Position numbers and translations under genes: made by a program
In this document: one piece after another, positions 7,271 through 16,154 of the stretch
How positions within the stretch are numbered: position 1 is the first letter of the stretch
How the letters are laid out: each line of letters opens with the position of its first letter
NCBI GenBank assembly: GCA_910579325.1
Contig: CAJTTU010000012.1
Span: 25,723 to 57,552, forward strand
Reading direction: 5' to 3'
Source of the DNA: an uncultured Lachnospiraceae bacterium
GTDB taxonomy: Bacteria > Bacillota > Clostridia > Lachnospirales > Lachnospiraceae
DNA: 31,830 nt
The notes under the pieces: model-generated
What the model was told of the DNA's origin: nothing
The model's database searches: none
What the model saw: the letters and a program-made list of their open reading frames with translations, nothing else

Positions 7271-7756
7271 ATGAGAGAAAAGATTCTGGCTGTGATGGAG
7301 AAAAACAGCCGCATCGATTTGAAGGAGCTGGCAGTTTTGCTTGGTGAGGATGAAATCGCGGTGGCCAACGCCATCGCCGATATGGAAAAGGAGAATATCA
7401 TCTGCGGTTATCACACGCTGATCAACTGGGATAATACTTCCGAGGAGAAGGTATCGGCGCTGATTGAGGTGCGGGTGACGCCCCAGAGAGGGATGGGCTT
7501 TGACCATATCGCGGAGCGGATTTATCAGTATCCGGAGGTAAACGCGGTATACCTGATGTCAGGGGCTTATGATTTTACCGTGATCCTGGAAGGAAAATCC
7601 ATGCGGGCGGTGGCTCAGTTTGTGTCGGAAAAGCTGTCCACGCTGGATTCCGTATTAAGCACGGCCACCCATTTCGTGCTGAAAAAATATAAGGACCATG
7701 GCACCGTGCTGAGCAAAAGCCAAAACCGAGATGAAAGGATGCTGATTACACCATGA
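7271..7756 (+). CDS. Lrp/AsnC-family regulator
   Basis: A 161-residue protein. Residues 1-50 are a winged helix typical of Lrp/AsnC (ILAVMEKNSRIDLKELAVLL, then a recognition helix with VANAIADMEKENII). About 65-145 is the RAM ligand-binding domain (ALIEVRVTPQ, VNAVYLMSGAYDFTVILEG). ATG 7271 has AAGGAGGAAAGG just upstream. A short stem (TGGCGC and GCGCCA, 7235-7255 region) precedes the ribosome binding site. The last codons overlap the start of the aminotransferase gene (ATGA), so the two are translationally coupled. A local amino-acid-responsive control of that enzyme is the natural inference. Confidence 0.9.
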   Translation: MREKILAVMEKNSRIDLKELAVLLGEDEIAVANAIADMEKENIICGYHTLINWDNTSEEKVSALIEVRVTPQRGMGFDHIAERIYQYPEVNAVYLMSGAYDFTVILEGKSMRAVAQFVSEKLSTLDSVLSTATHFVLKKYKDHGTVLSKSQNRDERMLITP

Positions 7757-8919
7757 GAAATCCAATATCCGATAAATGTGCGGCATTAAAGCCCTCCGGC
7801 ATCCGTAAATTTTTCGACGTGGTAAGCGAGATGCCCGACGCTATTTCCTTGGGCGTGGGCGAGCCGGATTTTGACACGCCCTGGTTTATCCGGGACGAGG
7901 GCATTTATTCGCTGGAAAAAGGACGTACGTTTTATACCTCGAACGCAGGCTTAAAGGAGCTGCGCCAGGAGATTGCCAATTATCTGAATCGGCGGTGCGG
8001 TCTTACCTACGATCCGCTCCATGAGGTTGTGGTTACGGTGGGCGGCAGCGAGGCCATCGATATCGGGCTTCGGGCTATGCTGGACCCGGGGGACGAGGTA
8101 CTGATTCCGGAACCCTGTTTTGTTTCTTATCTGCCCTGTGCGCAGCTGACTGACGGTGTGCCCGTACCGATCCCTTTGGTGGCGGAAGATGAATTTCGTT
8201 TGACGGCGAAACAGCTGGAGGAGGCGGTCACGCCAAAGTCTAAAGTACTGATTATGCCGTTTCCCAATAATCCTACCGGCGCTATTATGACCAGGAAGGA
8301 TCTGGAGGCGGTGGCCGAGGTGGTGCTCCGTCATGATCTTTACGTCATTTCAGATGAGATATATGCTGAACTGACCTATGGAGGAGACCACGTGTCCATT
8401 GCTTCTATGCCGGGAATGAGGGAGCGGACCATCGTGATCAATGGTTTTTCCAAGTCTTATGCCATGACCGGATGGCGGCTGGGATATGCCGCGGGGCCTG
8501 CGCGAATCATAGAGCAGATGACAAAAATTCATCAGTTTGCCATTATGTGCGCGCCTACGGTCAGCCAGTACGCAGCGGTGGAGGCAATGAAAAACGGTGA
8601 TGATGCAGTGGCCGAAATGCGGGAGTCATATAATCAACGGAGGCGGTTCGTGGTGAATACACTGCGAGAAATGGGATTGGATTGCTTCGAACCGCTGGGG
8701 GCATTCTATGTATTTCCCAGTATTAAAAAGTTTGGTTTAAGCTCGGAGGAATTTTGTAACCGACTGCTGGAAGAAGAAAAAGTGGCAGTAGTGCCGGGGA
8801 CAGCGTTTGGAGACAGCGGAGAGGGATTTGTCAGAATTTCTTATGCGTATTCATTGGATGCGCTCCGGGAAGCGCTGGGGCGTGTGCGCCGTTTTACGGA
8901 GAGACTGGAACATGCTTAA
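7753..8919 (+). CDS. PLP-dependent aminotransferase (aspartate/aromatic type)
   Basis: A 388-residue class I aminotransferase of the AspC/AraT/PatA group. It has SLGVGEPDFDTP near the N-terminus, YTSNAGLKELR, FPNNPTGA near 175, SDEIYAELTY, and the PLP lysine at 234 in GFSKSYAMTGWRLGY. The C-terminal PGTAFGDSGEGFVRISYA includes the carboxylate-binding Arg. Its start overlaps the Lrp gene stop by four bases and its end overlaps trmL by eight, giving a tight three-gene operon. Substrates are probably aspartate, aromatic amino acids or N-acetyl-diaminopimelate precursors; sequence reading cannot choose between them. It is clearly distinct from the aminotransferase at 1303-2484. Confidence 0.9.
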   Translation: MRNPISDKCAALKPSGIRKFFDVVSEMPDAISLGVGEPDFDTPWFIRDEGIYSLEKGRTFYTSNAGLKELRQEIANYLNRRCGLTYDPLHEVVVTVGGSEAIDIGLRAMLDPGDEVLIPEPCFVSYLPCAQLTDGVPVPIPLVAEDEFRLTAKQLEEAVTPKSKVLIMPFPNNPTGAIMTRKDLEAVAEVVLRHDLYVISDEIYAELTYGGDHVSIASMPGMRERTIVINGFSKSYAMTGWRLGYAAGPARIIEQMTKIHQFAIMCAPTVSQYAAVEAMKNGDDAVAEMRESYNQRRRFVVNTLREMGLDCFEPLGAFYVFPSIKKFGLSSEEFCNRLLEEEKVAVVPGTAFGDSGEGFVRISYAYSLDALREALGRVRRFTERLEHA

Positions 8920-9406
8920 CATTGTGCTTCATGAACCGGAGATTCCTGCCAATACGGGAAATATCGGCAGAACCTGCGTGGCCACAGGCGCCAGGCTTCA
9001 TCTGATCAGACCGCTGGGCTTTCAGATAAATGAAAAGGCGCTGAAACGGGCGGGACTGGACTACTGGGACAAGCTGGACGTAAGCGTTTACGATCATTAT
9101 GAGGATTTTCTGGAAAAAAATCCTGACGCTGTGATTTATATGGCTACCACCAAAGGACGGCATGTCTATACGGAGGTATCCTATGAGCCGGACTGCTATA
9201 TCATGTTCGGCAAGGAGAGCGCCGGGATTCCCGAGGAGATTCTGATCGACCATGAAGACCATGCGATCCGCATTCCGATGAAGCCGGAGATCCGGTCTTT
9301 GAATCTGTCAAATGCCGTGGCGATTGTGCTGTATGAGGCGCTGCGGCAGAATCAGTTTGGGCAGATGCAGATGGAAGGACAGCTGCACCGGCTGCAGTGG
9401 AGATGA
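8912..9406 (+). CDS. trmL: tRNA (cytidine(34)-2'-O)-methyltransferase TrmL
   Basis: A 164-residue SPOUT methyltransferase that 2'-O-methylates the wobble base of tRNA-Leu isoacceptors using S-adenosylmethionine. The family motifs are all present: EPEIPANTGNIGRTC at the N-terminus, MATTKGR, MFGKESAGIPEEIL, and the knot-forming RSLNLSNAVAIVLYEALRQ. The length matches stand-alone TrmL. The frame is open further upstream inside the aminotransferase gene, but homology begins at ATG 8912 (MLNIVLHEPEIP). That ATG overlaps the previous gene by eight bases, which is typical of a coupled operon. Confidence 0.95.
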   Translation: MLNIVLHEPEIPANTGNIGRTCVATGARLHLIRPLGFQINEKALKRAGLDYWDKLDVSVYDHYEDFLEKNPDAVIYMATTKGRHVYTEVSYEPDCYIMFGKESAGIPEEILIDHEDHAIRIPMKPEIRSLNLSNAVAIVLYEALRQNQFGQMQMEGQLHRLQWR

Positions 9407-9484
9407 AGCGCTCGGAGCGGTTTGGAAAGAAGTTTTGAGATCTGTCCGAACCATGTGGTAAATACGTCAGGAAAAGTGGGAAGA

Positions 9485-11011
9485 ATGAAAAAACGAAGGA
9501 TACGGACTGCTTTGGTATGCTGTCTGGCGTTGGGGATGGCGGCGCCGCCGGTCAGGGCGTATGCCGCAGAGGAGCGGCCGGAGACTTTTTTTGCAGAGCC
9601 GGCAGGAATGGGAGAATCGGAAGCGCTTTCCCGGCGTCTTCTGACAGCAGAGGAAGGAGAGACGATCCGGCTGAACGAGACAGTGACAGTGGACGGTCCG
9701 CTTTCCCTGGAAGGAAACGGCGCGGTGCTGACGCGGGCAGAAGGTTTTGACGGCCCCATGTTTTACATAGACGGACAGGGAAGCTTAGAGATCGGCGGCC
9801 TTGTTCTGGACGGGCGGGGAAGCGGCCTGTCCGGCAGTCTGATTATGAATGAGGGAAGCCTGACCATTCATGACGGCTGTATCCTGCGGAATAATCACAG
9901 TGAAAATGGCGGCGCCGTTTACAGTACCGGCCGGCTGCTGATCGACGGAGGCGTTTTTACGGGAAACCGTTCTGATTTTCACGGAGGAGCCGTCTGGAGC
10001 GGCGGCTACCTGGAGATGAATGGCGGCTCTGTCTACGGAAACCGGGCGGAGGGAAACGGCGGCGGCTTTTACTGTGATTATGGAAACTTTATGCTGAAAG
10101 GCGGCCGGGTGGAGGGAAATGAGGCTCTGTGCGGCGGCTATGACCTTTACAGCCAGTATAAGGTGCTGTATGAGCCGGGGGTGATTAATCCGTCCCGATG
10201 CTATGGGGATCTGGAGCGTTATGGAGGAGAAGCTTCCGGTCCGGCCGCTTTTCAGGATAACGGGAAGATGTGGTTTGAATCCATGCCCAGCAACACCAGC
10301 TTTATCGTCGGCGGCTATGACGGCCAGGGGGGTTTTTACAGCCTTACTTATGCGGATTACGGTTTTGAGGCGTTTTTGCAGACGCCGGAGCAGCCGATGG
10401 AGTTGATTCAGACCGGGCCGGGAGAAGAAAAAGAGGTGCTGAAAGGAATGGCTGTCAGCCAGTGGCTGGAATTTACGGAAGACGGAAACGGCGTGGAGGT
10501 CAGCTATCGTATCCGGAATCTTTCTGATGAATTGCAGTGCTATTCTCTGGGGGTGGGAGGAGACGTACAGGCGGACTCGGACCAGCATACGGTGGTATAC
10601 CGGAACTATCATGGGTTTACGATCGAGGATACCAGAACCGGAGAGGAGGCAAAACGGCCATGCTTTCAGATTCTGTGCAGGAACCGGCAGCCATATCGGA
10701 ACAAGAAGCCGGATGCGGGGACAGGTGCCGCTCCCGATATCAGTGCGGATACCAGTGAGAATATGGGAGTGGATGCCGATGCCAGATGGCTGGTCGGTTC
10801 TGAAGAAGGAACGTACTATCATAATCTCTTTGCGGACAGCCCGGATATCCTGAAATCAGAGGAAGAGGATATTTTGATTGCCTTTTCCTGGCAGAACCGG
10901 ACATTGGAGCCGGGGGAGGAGGAAACGGTCAGCTTTACGATCCGGCTGACTACGATGGGAGAGCAGTGGAAGGAGCATGTGGAGAGCCTGATTCTGGGAC
11001 ATAAAAAATAA
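9485..11011 (+). CDS. Secreted right-handed beta-helix protein
   Basis: A 508-residue exported protein. Residues 1-29 form a signal peptide (MKKRRIRTALVCCLALG, ending AYAAE). About residues 55-230 contain repeated rungs with the pattern NGGAVYS, FHGGAVWSGG and NGGGFYC, spaced about 20-24 residues, as in pectate-lyase-fold/polymorphic-protein repeats. The remaining half is beta-rich and contains a segment of the kind found in clostridial adhesin-like proteins (SYRIRNLSDELQCYSLG). No LPxTG motif or other wall anchor is visible, and it ends GHKK. ATG 9485 is chosen because the signal peptide begins there; the frame extends to a TTG at 9422. Its function, perhaps surface binding or polysaccharide contact, is unknown. 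Confidence 0.82.
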   Translation: MKKRRIRTALVCCLALGMAAPPVRAYAAEERPETFFAEPAGMGESEALSRRLLTAEEGETIRLNETVTVDGPLSLEGNGAVLTRAEGFDGPMFYIDGQGSLEIGGLVLDGRGSGLSGSLIMNEGSLTIHDGCILRNNHSENGGAVYSTGRLLIDGGVFTGNRSDFHGGAVWSGGYLEMNGGSVYGNRAEGNGGGFYCDYGNFMLKGGRVEGNEALCGGYDLYSQYKVLYEPGVINPSRCYGDLERYGGEASGPAAFQDNGKMWFESMPSNTSFIVGGYDGQGGFYSLTYADYGFEAFLQTPEQPMELIQTGPGEEKEVLKGMAVSQWLEFTEDGNGVEVSYRIRNLSDELQCYSLGVGGDVQADSDQHTVVYRNYHGFTIEDTRTGEEAKRPCFQILCRNRQPYRNKKPDAGTGAAPDISADTSENMGVDADARWLVGSEEGTYYHNLFADSPDILKSEEEDILIAFSWQNRTLEPGEEETVSFTIRLTTMGEQWKEHVESLILGHKK

Positions 11012-11043
11012 GCCGCCGGGACTAGCTTAAGTCTCCGGCGGCT
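11011..11043. terminator. Bidirectional terminator between convergent genes
   Basis: AGCCGCCGG (11011-11019) pairs with CCGGCGGCT (11035-11043). On the minus strand the stem is followed by TTATTTTTTAT, a good T-tract that ends the kinase operon; the plus side has only CTTT. The stop codons of both converging genes lie inside the structure. Confidence 0.85.
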
Positions 11044-12443
11044 CTTTGCAGCGTGAAGATAAATTCTGTTCCCACGCCCTCCGTGCTGATCACGTCGATA
11101 TTTTCATTGTGGGCCTGGATGATTTCCTTTGTGATGGAAAGCCCCAGCCCGGTTCCTTTCTTATCCTTTCCTCTGGACAGATCGGTCTTGTAAAAGCGCT
11201 CCCAGATTTTTCCGGTACAGTTTTTCGGAATGCCGATGCCGGAGTCCTTGACGGAGACGAATATTTTTTCGTGCTGGTCGTAGGCTTCGATCCAGATCAC
11301 CGATTCGTGATGAGAAAATTTAATGGCGTTGTCCACCAGGTTGTAGATCACCTGCTGTATTTTCCCCATATCTCCATGGACCATCAGCGCTTTGTCGGAA
11401 AATGTCAGATCCACGGTGATGCCTTTGGCGGAGCAGGAGCCCTCGAAGGTGGCGCAGGTGTTCTTAATCACCTGATTAATGTCGAAATCTGTCATAACCA
11501 GCTGCTGTCCTTTTTCATCCAGAGAGTTTAAGGTAAGCAGGCTTTCCGTCAGCTTGTTCAGCCGCTCGGTCTCGGAAATCACAATATTCAGATACCGCTC
11601 CTGATTTTCCGGCGGGATGGTGCCGTCTAACATGGCTTCGATGTAGCCTTTGATGGAAGTCAGCGGCGACCGGAAATCGTGGGATACGTTGGCAATAAAT
11701 TTTTTCTGGTATTCCTCCGAATTATATAATTCCATGGCCATATAATCAAGGGTATTGGCCAGATATCCCAGCTCGTCGCTGCTGTGGAAGTTGAGCCGGT
11801 AGGTCAGGTTGCCGGAGGCGTATTCATTTGCAGCCCGGGTAATTTTCCGGATGGGAAGATATACGGTAAGCTGGAAGGTCAGGAGCACCAGCAGGGACAA
11901 AAGGAATACGGCCAGATAAGCCACATAGACGATATTCAGCAGGTCATACCGGCTTTTAAGCACCACCGATTCCGGCATGTGGATCAGCACATAGCCGTAG
12001 GTGCTGAACCTTCCGGTAATGGGAGCCGAGGCCGTGAGCACCGGTTCCCGGAAGCTGTCGTGAAAGTCCTGAAAGCGGTAATGGTCCATGGTCATGGTGG
12101 CGGCAGGGTCGAAATCTTCAAAGGTCCTTCCCACATGGCTGGAATCGCCGCAGGTGTCATAAGTAACCCGGCCGTACCGGTCCATAATCCAGATTTCAGA
12201 TTCCAGATGGGCCGCCAGCCCTGCTAACTGGGGCTTCATGGCGTCCAGGCTGACCAGGGTGCCGGAATATTGTCTGCTGCATTCGGAGGCCAGGGCGTGG
12301 GCTTCCTGATACAGGGCGGACGCTTTCTGGCGGGACAGATACCGGTAAATGCTGCGGGAGGAGACCGTGGCCACGAAGATAAAGCCCAGAACGCCCACGG
12401 CCAGATAACTTAAGATTAGTTTTAGATACAGCCGTTTGTTCAT
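11022..12443 (-). CDS. Membrane sensor histidine kinase
   Basis: A 473-residue two-pass sensor kinase. One membrane helix spans about 8-28 and a second about 170-195, around an extracellular sensor region of about 140 residues. A HAMP linker (YLPIRKITRAANEYASGNL) follows, then the phospho-acceptor His255 in FIANVSHDFRSPLTSIKGY. The ATPase domain has NLVDNAIKFS, DSGIGIP and GTGLGLSITK. The arrangement matches the PhoR/WalK-like HisKA class. It begins four bases after the response-regulator stop, with its ribosome binding site (GAGGTGA) inside that gene, so the two are co-translated. The signal is unknown; an envelope cue is plausible. Confidence 0.93.
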   Translation of the reverse strand: MNKRLYLKLILSYLAVGVLGFIFVATVSSRSIYRYLSRQKASALYQEAHALASECSRQYSGTLVSLDAMKPQLAGLAAHLESEIWIMDRYGRVTYDTCGDSSHVGRTFEDFDPAATMTMDHYRFQDFHDSFREPVLTASAPITGRFSTYGYVLIHMPESVVLKSRYDLLNIVYVAYLAVFLLSLLVLLTFQLTVYLPIRKITRAANEYASGNLTYRLNFHSSDELGYLANTLDYMAMELYNSEEYQKKFIANVSHDFRSPLTSIKGYIEAMLDGTIPPENQERYLNIVISETERLNKLTESLLTLNSLDEKGQQLVMTDFDINQVIKNTCATFEGSCSAKGITVDLTFSDKALMVHGDMGKIQQVIYNLVDNAIKFSHHESVIWIEAYDQHEKIFVSVKDSGIGIPKNCTGKIWERFYKTDLSRGKDKKGTGLGLSITKEIIQAHNENIDVISTEGVGTEFIFTLQRAAGDLS

Positions 12444-12447
12444 AGTG

Positions 12448-13161
12448 TCAGATTTTCACCTCAAATTTATACCCTACCCTCCATACCGTGGAGATAGCCC
12501 ATGCGCTGTGATCCTTTACCTTTTCCCTGAGCCGTTTGATATGTACGTCAACCGTGCGGGTGTCTCCGGCGTAGTCATACCCCCATATGTGTTCCAAAAG
12601 CTGCTCTCTGGTAAATACCTGATTGGGCGAGGAAGCCAGAAAATACAGAAGCTCCAGTTCTTTGGGCGGCATTTCCACGGAGTGTCCCATGTAGATGACG
12701 GAATAATTGGTGAGATTAATCGTCAGATCCGGATACTCCACATATTCTCCCCGTTGCTTACCGGTATCGGGCGTATCGGAAGCCGGCGGCACGAAGGTGC
12801 GGCGCAGCACGGCCTTTACCCGGGCCACCAGCTCTTTGGAGTCAAAGGGCTTGATCATATAGTCGTCGGCCCCCAGCTCCAGTCCCAGTACCTTGTCAAA
12901 TACCTCCCCTTTTGCCGACAGCATAATGATCGGGACCTGGGAATCCCGGCGGATCTCCCGGCATACCTGATAGCCGTCAATGCCCGGCAGCATCAGGTCT
13001 AACAGGATCAGGTCGGGCTGAAAAGAAGAAAATTCCTTTACGGCGTCCTCGCCGTTGTCAACGGTCATGGTCTCAAAACATTCCTTCATCAGATAGAGAG
13101 AGATCAGCTCGGCGATATTGGCGTCGTCGTCAACAATCAATATTTTTTGTTTTGCGGTCAA
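12448..13161 (-). CDS. OmpR/PhoB-type response regulator
   Basis: A 237-residue DNA-binding response regulator. The receiver has the acidic cluster Asp11-Asp13 and phospho-acceptor Asp55 (ILLDLMLPG), with the switch Thr/Ser and Lys in IIMLSAKG and MIKPF. The C-terminal winged helix ends with TREQLLEHIWGYDYAGDTRT, VDVHIKRLREK and VWRVGYKF. The frame is open to 13221. However, the ribosome binding site GAGGTGAT (13168-13175) has its best spacing to TTG 13161, which gives a start right before KILIVDDD; the ATG at 13170 overlaps that site. It is the first gene of the two-component operon. Confidence 0.92.
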   Translation of the reverse strand: MTAKQKILIVDDDANIAELISLYLMKECFETMTVDNGEDAVKEFSSFQPDLILLDLMLPGIDGYQVCREIRRDSQVPIIMLSAKGEVFDKVLGLELGADDYMIKPFDSKELVARVKAVLRRTFVPPASDTPDTGKQRGEYVEYPDLTINLTNYSVIYMGHSVEMPPKELELLYFLASSPNQVFTREQLLEHIWGYDYAGDTRTVDVHIKRLREKVKDHSAWAISTVWRVGYKFEVKI

Positions 13162-13336
13162 GGATATCATCACCTCACTATAAAAATTAAATAATCCTGC
13201 GTTCATTCTCCAAAGGATCACAGAAACGCTCTTTCATTATGGAGTATCCGGCAAACTATACCAGTATCCAAGGACATGCTTCACAATAGCGCATTTTGTC
13301 GAATTTATGGAGGCAGCTGTAAAACTGATATGGGCG

Positions 13337-15730
13337 TTACTGTGTGAAATCCACAATCGTTACGCCGGTGTCCCCTTCTCCGAAGGTTCCGAGCCGGAAG
13401 GACTTCACGTATTTCAGCCGTTTCAGATGCTGATGGACGGCTTTTTTCAGCGCACCCGTGCCCCGGCCGTGTACCACCCGAACCTGGGATAAATGGGCCA
13501 GATAAGCGTCGTCCAGATATTTATCCAGCTGGGCGACGGCCTCGTCGGTGGTCATGCCGATCAGGTTGATCTCAGATGAAATCTGAAATGATTTGGACAT
13601 CTTGATCTGGCTGGCCCCCGACCCCTTTTTGTTCCGCCGGGTTACGTCGCCTGTGGGTCCCGTGATGGTAGTTTCCGGGATCAACTCCAGATCGGAGATA
13701 TTCACCTGAGAGCGGAGGATGCCCATCTGCACAAACAGTTCGCCTTTGGCGTTTGGCAGGGAGCTGACCGTGCCGGTTAGATTCAGAGAAAGAACCTTTA
13801 CGGCGTCTCCGATTTTAAATTCTTCCGCTTTATGGACCTTTCGGGGCTTTGGCTGTTTTTTCGCCGTCTTTGTCTCAAGCTTCGAGATCTCGCCCCGCAG
13901 CTGGGCCCGCTGTTCCTCCAGCGCCCGGCTTAAGTCGCTGTCAGCCCCCAGCTTGTTGATATTTTTAATGGTGCGGTCGGCTGTGGCCTTTGCTTCCAGA
14001 ACAATCTGCATGGCTTCTTCCCTGGCCTTCCCGAGCATTTCCTCCCGGCGTTTGTCAAACTGCTCCTGTCTGGACTGCAGCCGTTCTTTTAAGCGTTTTG
14101 CCTCCTCCCGGTAGCGGGCGGTCTCCTCCTGCTCCTTTGCCAGCGCCTCCCGGGAAGCGTCCAGCTCGGCGATCACATCTTCGAAATCCTTTTCCTGCTT
14201 GCCGATAAAGGCGGAAGCGTTCTCGATCAGATGCTCCGGCAGTCCCAGCTTTCTTGAAATGGCAAAGGCGTTGCTCTTGCCGGGAATGCCCATCAGAAGC
14301 CGGTAGGTCGGCTGCAGGGTTTCCACCTGAAATTCACAGGAGGCATTTTCAACGCCCGGTGTGGACAGGGCGAATACCTTTAGCTCGCTATAATGGGTGG
14401 TGGCCATGGTGCGGATGCCCATTTGATGAAGCCAGGTGAGGATCGACATGGCGAGGGCCGCTCCCTCCACCGGGTCGGTGCCCCCTCCCAGCTCGTCGAA
14501 CAGGATCAGGGAATCGGTGTCCGCCTGTTCCAGGATTCTGACAATATTGGTCATATGGGAGGAGAAGGTACTCAGGCTCTGTTCGATGCTCTGCTCATCG
14601 CCGATGTCCGCGAAGATTTCCGGGAACACGGCCAGCTTAGAGCCTTCAAAAGCGGGAATATGCAGTCCCGCCTGCCCCATCAGCTGAAGCAGCCCCAGGG
14701 TTTTTAAGGATACGGTTTTGCCGCCCGTATTCGGTCCGGTGACGATCAGCAGGTCAAAACTGCCGCCAATCGTAAGATCGACGGGAACCACCCTGGCCGG
14801 ATCAAGCAGCGGATGACGGCCGGATTTGATTTCCACGTAACGGTTTTCGTTAAATAAAGGCTCTGTTCCCTTATACTGCCGTGCCAGGGCGGCCTTGGCA
14901 AAGATAAAGTCCAGCTGGGATAAGACGGCGATATTTTCAAGAAGCATGTCAGCGTATTCCGCCGCCTGCTGGCTTAAGCCTGCCAGAATCACGTCGATTT
15001 CTTTTTGTTCCGCCAGCTCCAGCTCCCGCAGTTCATTGTTCAGCTTAACAATGGCCATAGGCTCGATAAAAAAGGTGGAGCCGCTGGAGGACTGGTCATG
15101 GACCATGCCGCTGACCTGGCTTTTGTATTCGGCTTTTACCGGGATGCAGTAGCGGCCATTGCGCATGGTGATGACCGCATCCTGCAGGTAGGTGCGGTGG
15201 CTGTTTACCAGGCTGTTCAGCTGGGTGTGTACCTTGTCGCCGGTCAGCCGCATGGAGCGCCGGATCTGTCTGAGTTTCGGGCTGGCGTCGTCGCTGACCT
15301 CTTCCTCTGAAATAATGCAGCGTTTAATTTCCGTGTTCAGCGGCGTTAAAGGCTCCACCGCGGAAAACAGAGGGGAGAGGCTGTCGCCTTCGCTCTCGTC
15401 ATTTTCCTGTCGCCCGTAATTTTTCGCCCTGGCGGCGCAGTCTAACAGGGAGCTGACGTGCAAAAGCTCCGTCAGGTTTAAAGAGCTGCCGATCTGCAGC
15501 CGTTTGACACTTGCCCGCAGGTCCCTGGCGCCGGAAAAAGAAATGCTTCCTTTCAGGCGCACCCGGTTCTGGGCGTCGGAGGTTTCCTGCTGGGCTGCGC
15601 GGATCTCGTCGATCCGGTCCATCGGCAGAAGCTCCCGGCATTTCTGCGTGCCCAGGGGCGTCTGGGCATATTCTGTCAGTTTTGCGATGATTTTGTCATA
15701 TTCTAATGTCTTTAATGCTTTTTCATTCAT
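13337..15730 (-). CDS. mutS2: MutS2 / ribosome-splitting and endonuclease-domain protein
   Basis: A 797-residue protein of normal MutS2 length. The N-terminal core and clamp lead to the ATPase, with Walker A GPNTGGKTVSLKT near 330-342, the DELGGGTDP Walker B and the ATTHYSELK switch. A long coiled coil rich in Glu, Arg and Gln spans about 520-610. The C-terminal Smr nuclease-like domain contains the LIGMTTDEAV and VVHGRGTGALK motifs. In Bacillus the protein acts on collided ribosomes; in other species it has been tied to suppressing recombination. The frame extends to 15781, but ATG 15730 has AGAGGA upstream and matches the family start (MNEKALKTLEY). Upstream lies the 38-bp repeat array. Confidence 0.95.
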   Translation of the reverse strand: MNEKALKTLEYDKIIAKLTEYAQTPLGTQKCRELLPMDRIDEIRAAQQETSDAQNRVRLKGSISFSGARDLRASVKRLQIGSSLNLTELLHVSSLLDCAARAKNYGRQENDESEGDSLSPLFSAVEPLTPLNTEIKRCIISEEEVSDDASPKLRQIRRSMRLTGDKVHTQLNSLVNSHRTYLQDAVITMRNGRYCIPVKAEYKSQVSGMVHDQSSSGSTFFIEPMAIVKLNNELRELELAEQKEIDVILAGLSQQAAEYADMLLENIAVLSQLDFIFAKAALARQYKGTEPLFNENRYVEIKSGRHPLLDPARVVPVDLTIGGSFDLLIVTGPNTGGKTVSLKTLGLLQLMGQAGLHIPAFEGSKLAVFPEIFADIGDEQSIEQSLSTFSSHMTNIVRILEQADTDSLILFDELGGGTDPVEGAALAMSILTWLHQMGIRTMATTHYSELKVFALSTPGVENASCEFQVETLQPTYRLLMGIPGKSNAFAISRKLGLPEHLIENASAFIGKQEKDFEDVIAELDASREALAKEQEETARYREEAKRLKERLQSRQEQFDKRREEMLGKAREEAMQIVLEAKATADRTIKNINKLGADSDLSRALEEQRAQLRGEISKLETKTAKKQPKPRKVHKAEEFKIGDAVKVLSLNLTGTVSSLPNAKGELFVQMGILRSQVNISDLELIPETTITGPTGDVTRRNKKGSGASQIKMSKSFQISSEINLIGMTTDEAVAQLDKYLDDAYLAHLSQVRVVHGRGTGALKKAVHQHLKRLKYVKSFRLGTFGEGDTGVTIVDFTQ

Positions 15731-15749
15731 AGTGTTCCTCTTTCGAACG

Positions 15750-15925
15750 ATGTTTGCATATTGCTTATAAAGTTTTTTCAAAACACTGCGTTTTCATATT
15801 GCTTCTAAAAGTTTTTTCAGACACTGCGTTTGCATTTTGCTTCTAAAATTGTTTCAGACATTGCGTTTGCATATTTCTTCTAAAAATTGTTTCAAATGTT
15901 GCGTTTCAATATTGTCTCAAACATT
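15750..15925. repeat. Degenerate 38-bp tandem repeats upstream of mutS2
   Basis: Four near-full units start at 15750, 15788, 15826 and 15863 (38, 38, 37 and 38 bases), followed by a shortened unit at 15901-15925. Each begins GCGTTTGCAT or a close variant, continues with ATTGCTTCTAAAA, and ends with a T-run then CAGACACT or similar. The copies differ at several positions, so the array is old. It occupies the leader or promoter region of mutS2. Confidence 0.85.
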
Positions 15926-16082
15926 GCTTTTCAAAACGTTCCTTTCAGCGCGGCGTTTGTCTGTGTGGGTATTTGCGGCGCTGTTCAGGCTGATCCGAAC
16001 GTTTTTTCCGGATTTTCTCATCCTTCATCAGTATTATACACTAAAGTTTATGGTTTTCCTATATTATTTTTCTGGGAAACAC

Positions 16083-16111
16083 TTCACAAGGCGTTGGTTT
16101 TCATCTATAAT
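16083..16111 (+). promoter_or_regulatory. Sigma-A promoter of the pseudo-HtrA gene
   Basis: TTCACA (16083-16088), 17 bases, then a perfect TATAAT (16106-16111). It lies 43 bases before the start codon of the membrane HtrA-like gene. Confidence 0.75.
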
Positions 16112-16154
16112 ATTGGTCAGGAGAGTCTTGTGTCAGAAGGAGGATTCCCTGGTT

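Larger units (their letters stand above)
15731..16154. other. Intergenic region between divergent mutS2 and pseudo-HtrA genes
   Basis: A 424-bp gap, the longest non-coding stretch in the window. Bases 15750-15925 are the tandem repeats and 16083-16111 is the promoter of the rightward gene. Between them (about 15940-16080) is T-rich sequence in which I see no gene or clear motif. Confidence 0.7.

Noticed and set aside
9785..10822. A 345-codon open frame on the minus strand inside the beta-helix gene
   Set aside because: It lies opposite a gene with a clear signal peptide and repeats. Its translation has no recognisable domain, and GC-rich codon use makes long antisense frames common here.
15750..15925. 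CRISPR array
   Set aside because: The 38-bp units are contiguous, with no unique spacers, and no cas genes are nearby.
15837..16154. Leftward extension of the pseudo-HtrA frame through the repeat array
   Set aside because: The extra 106 residues come from repeats that are not a multiple of three and do not resemble protein. A good promoter (16083-16111) and AGGAGG lie downstream, before ATG 16155.
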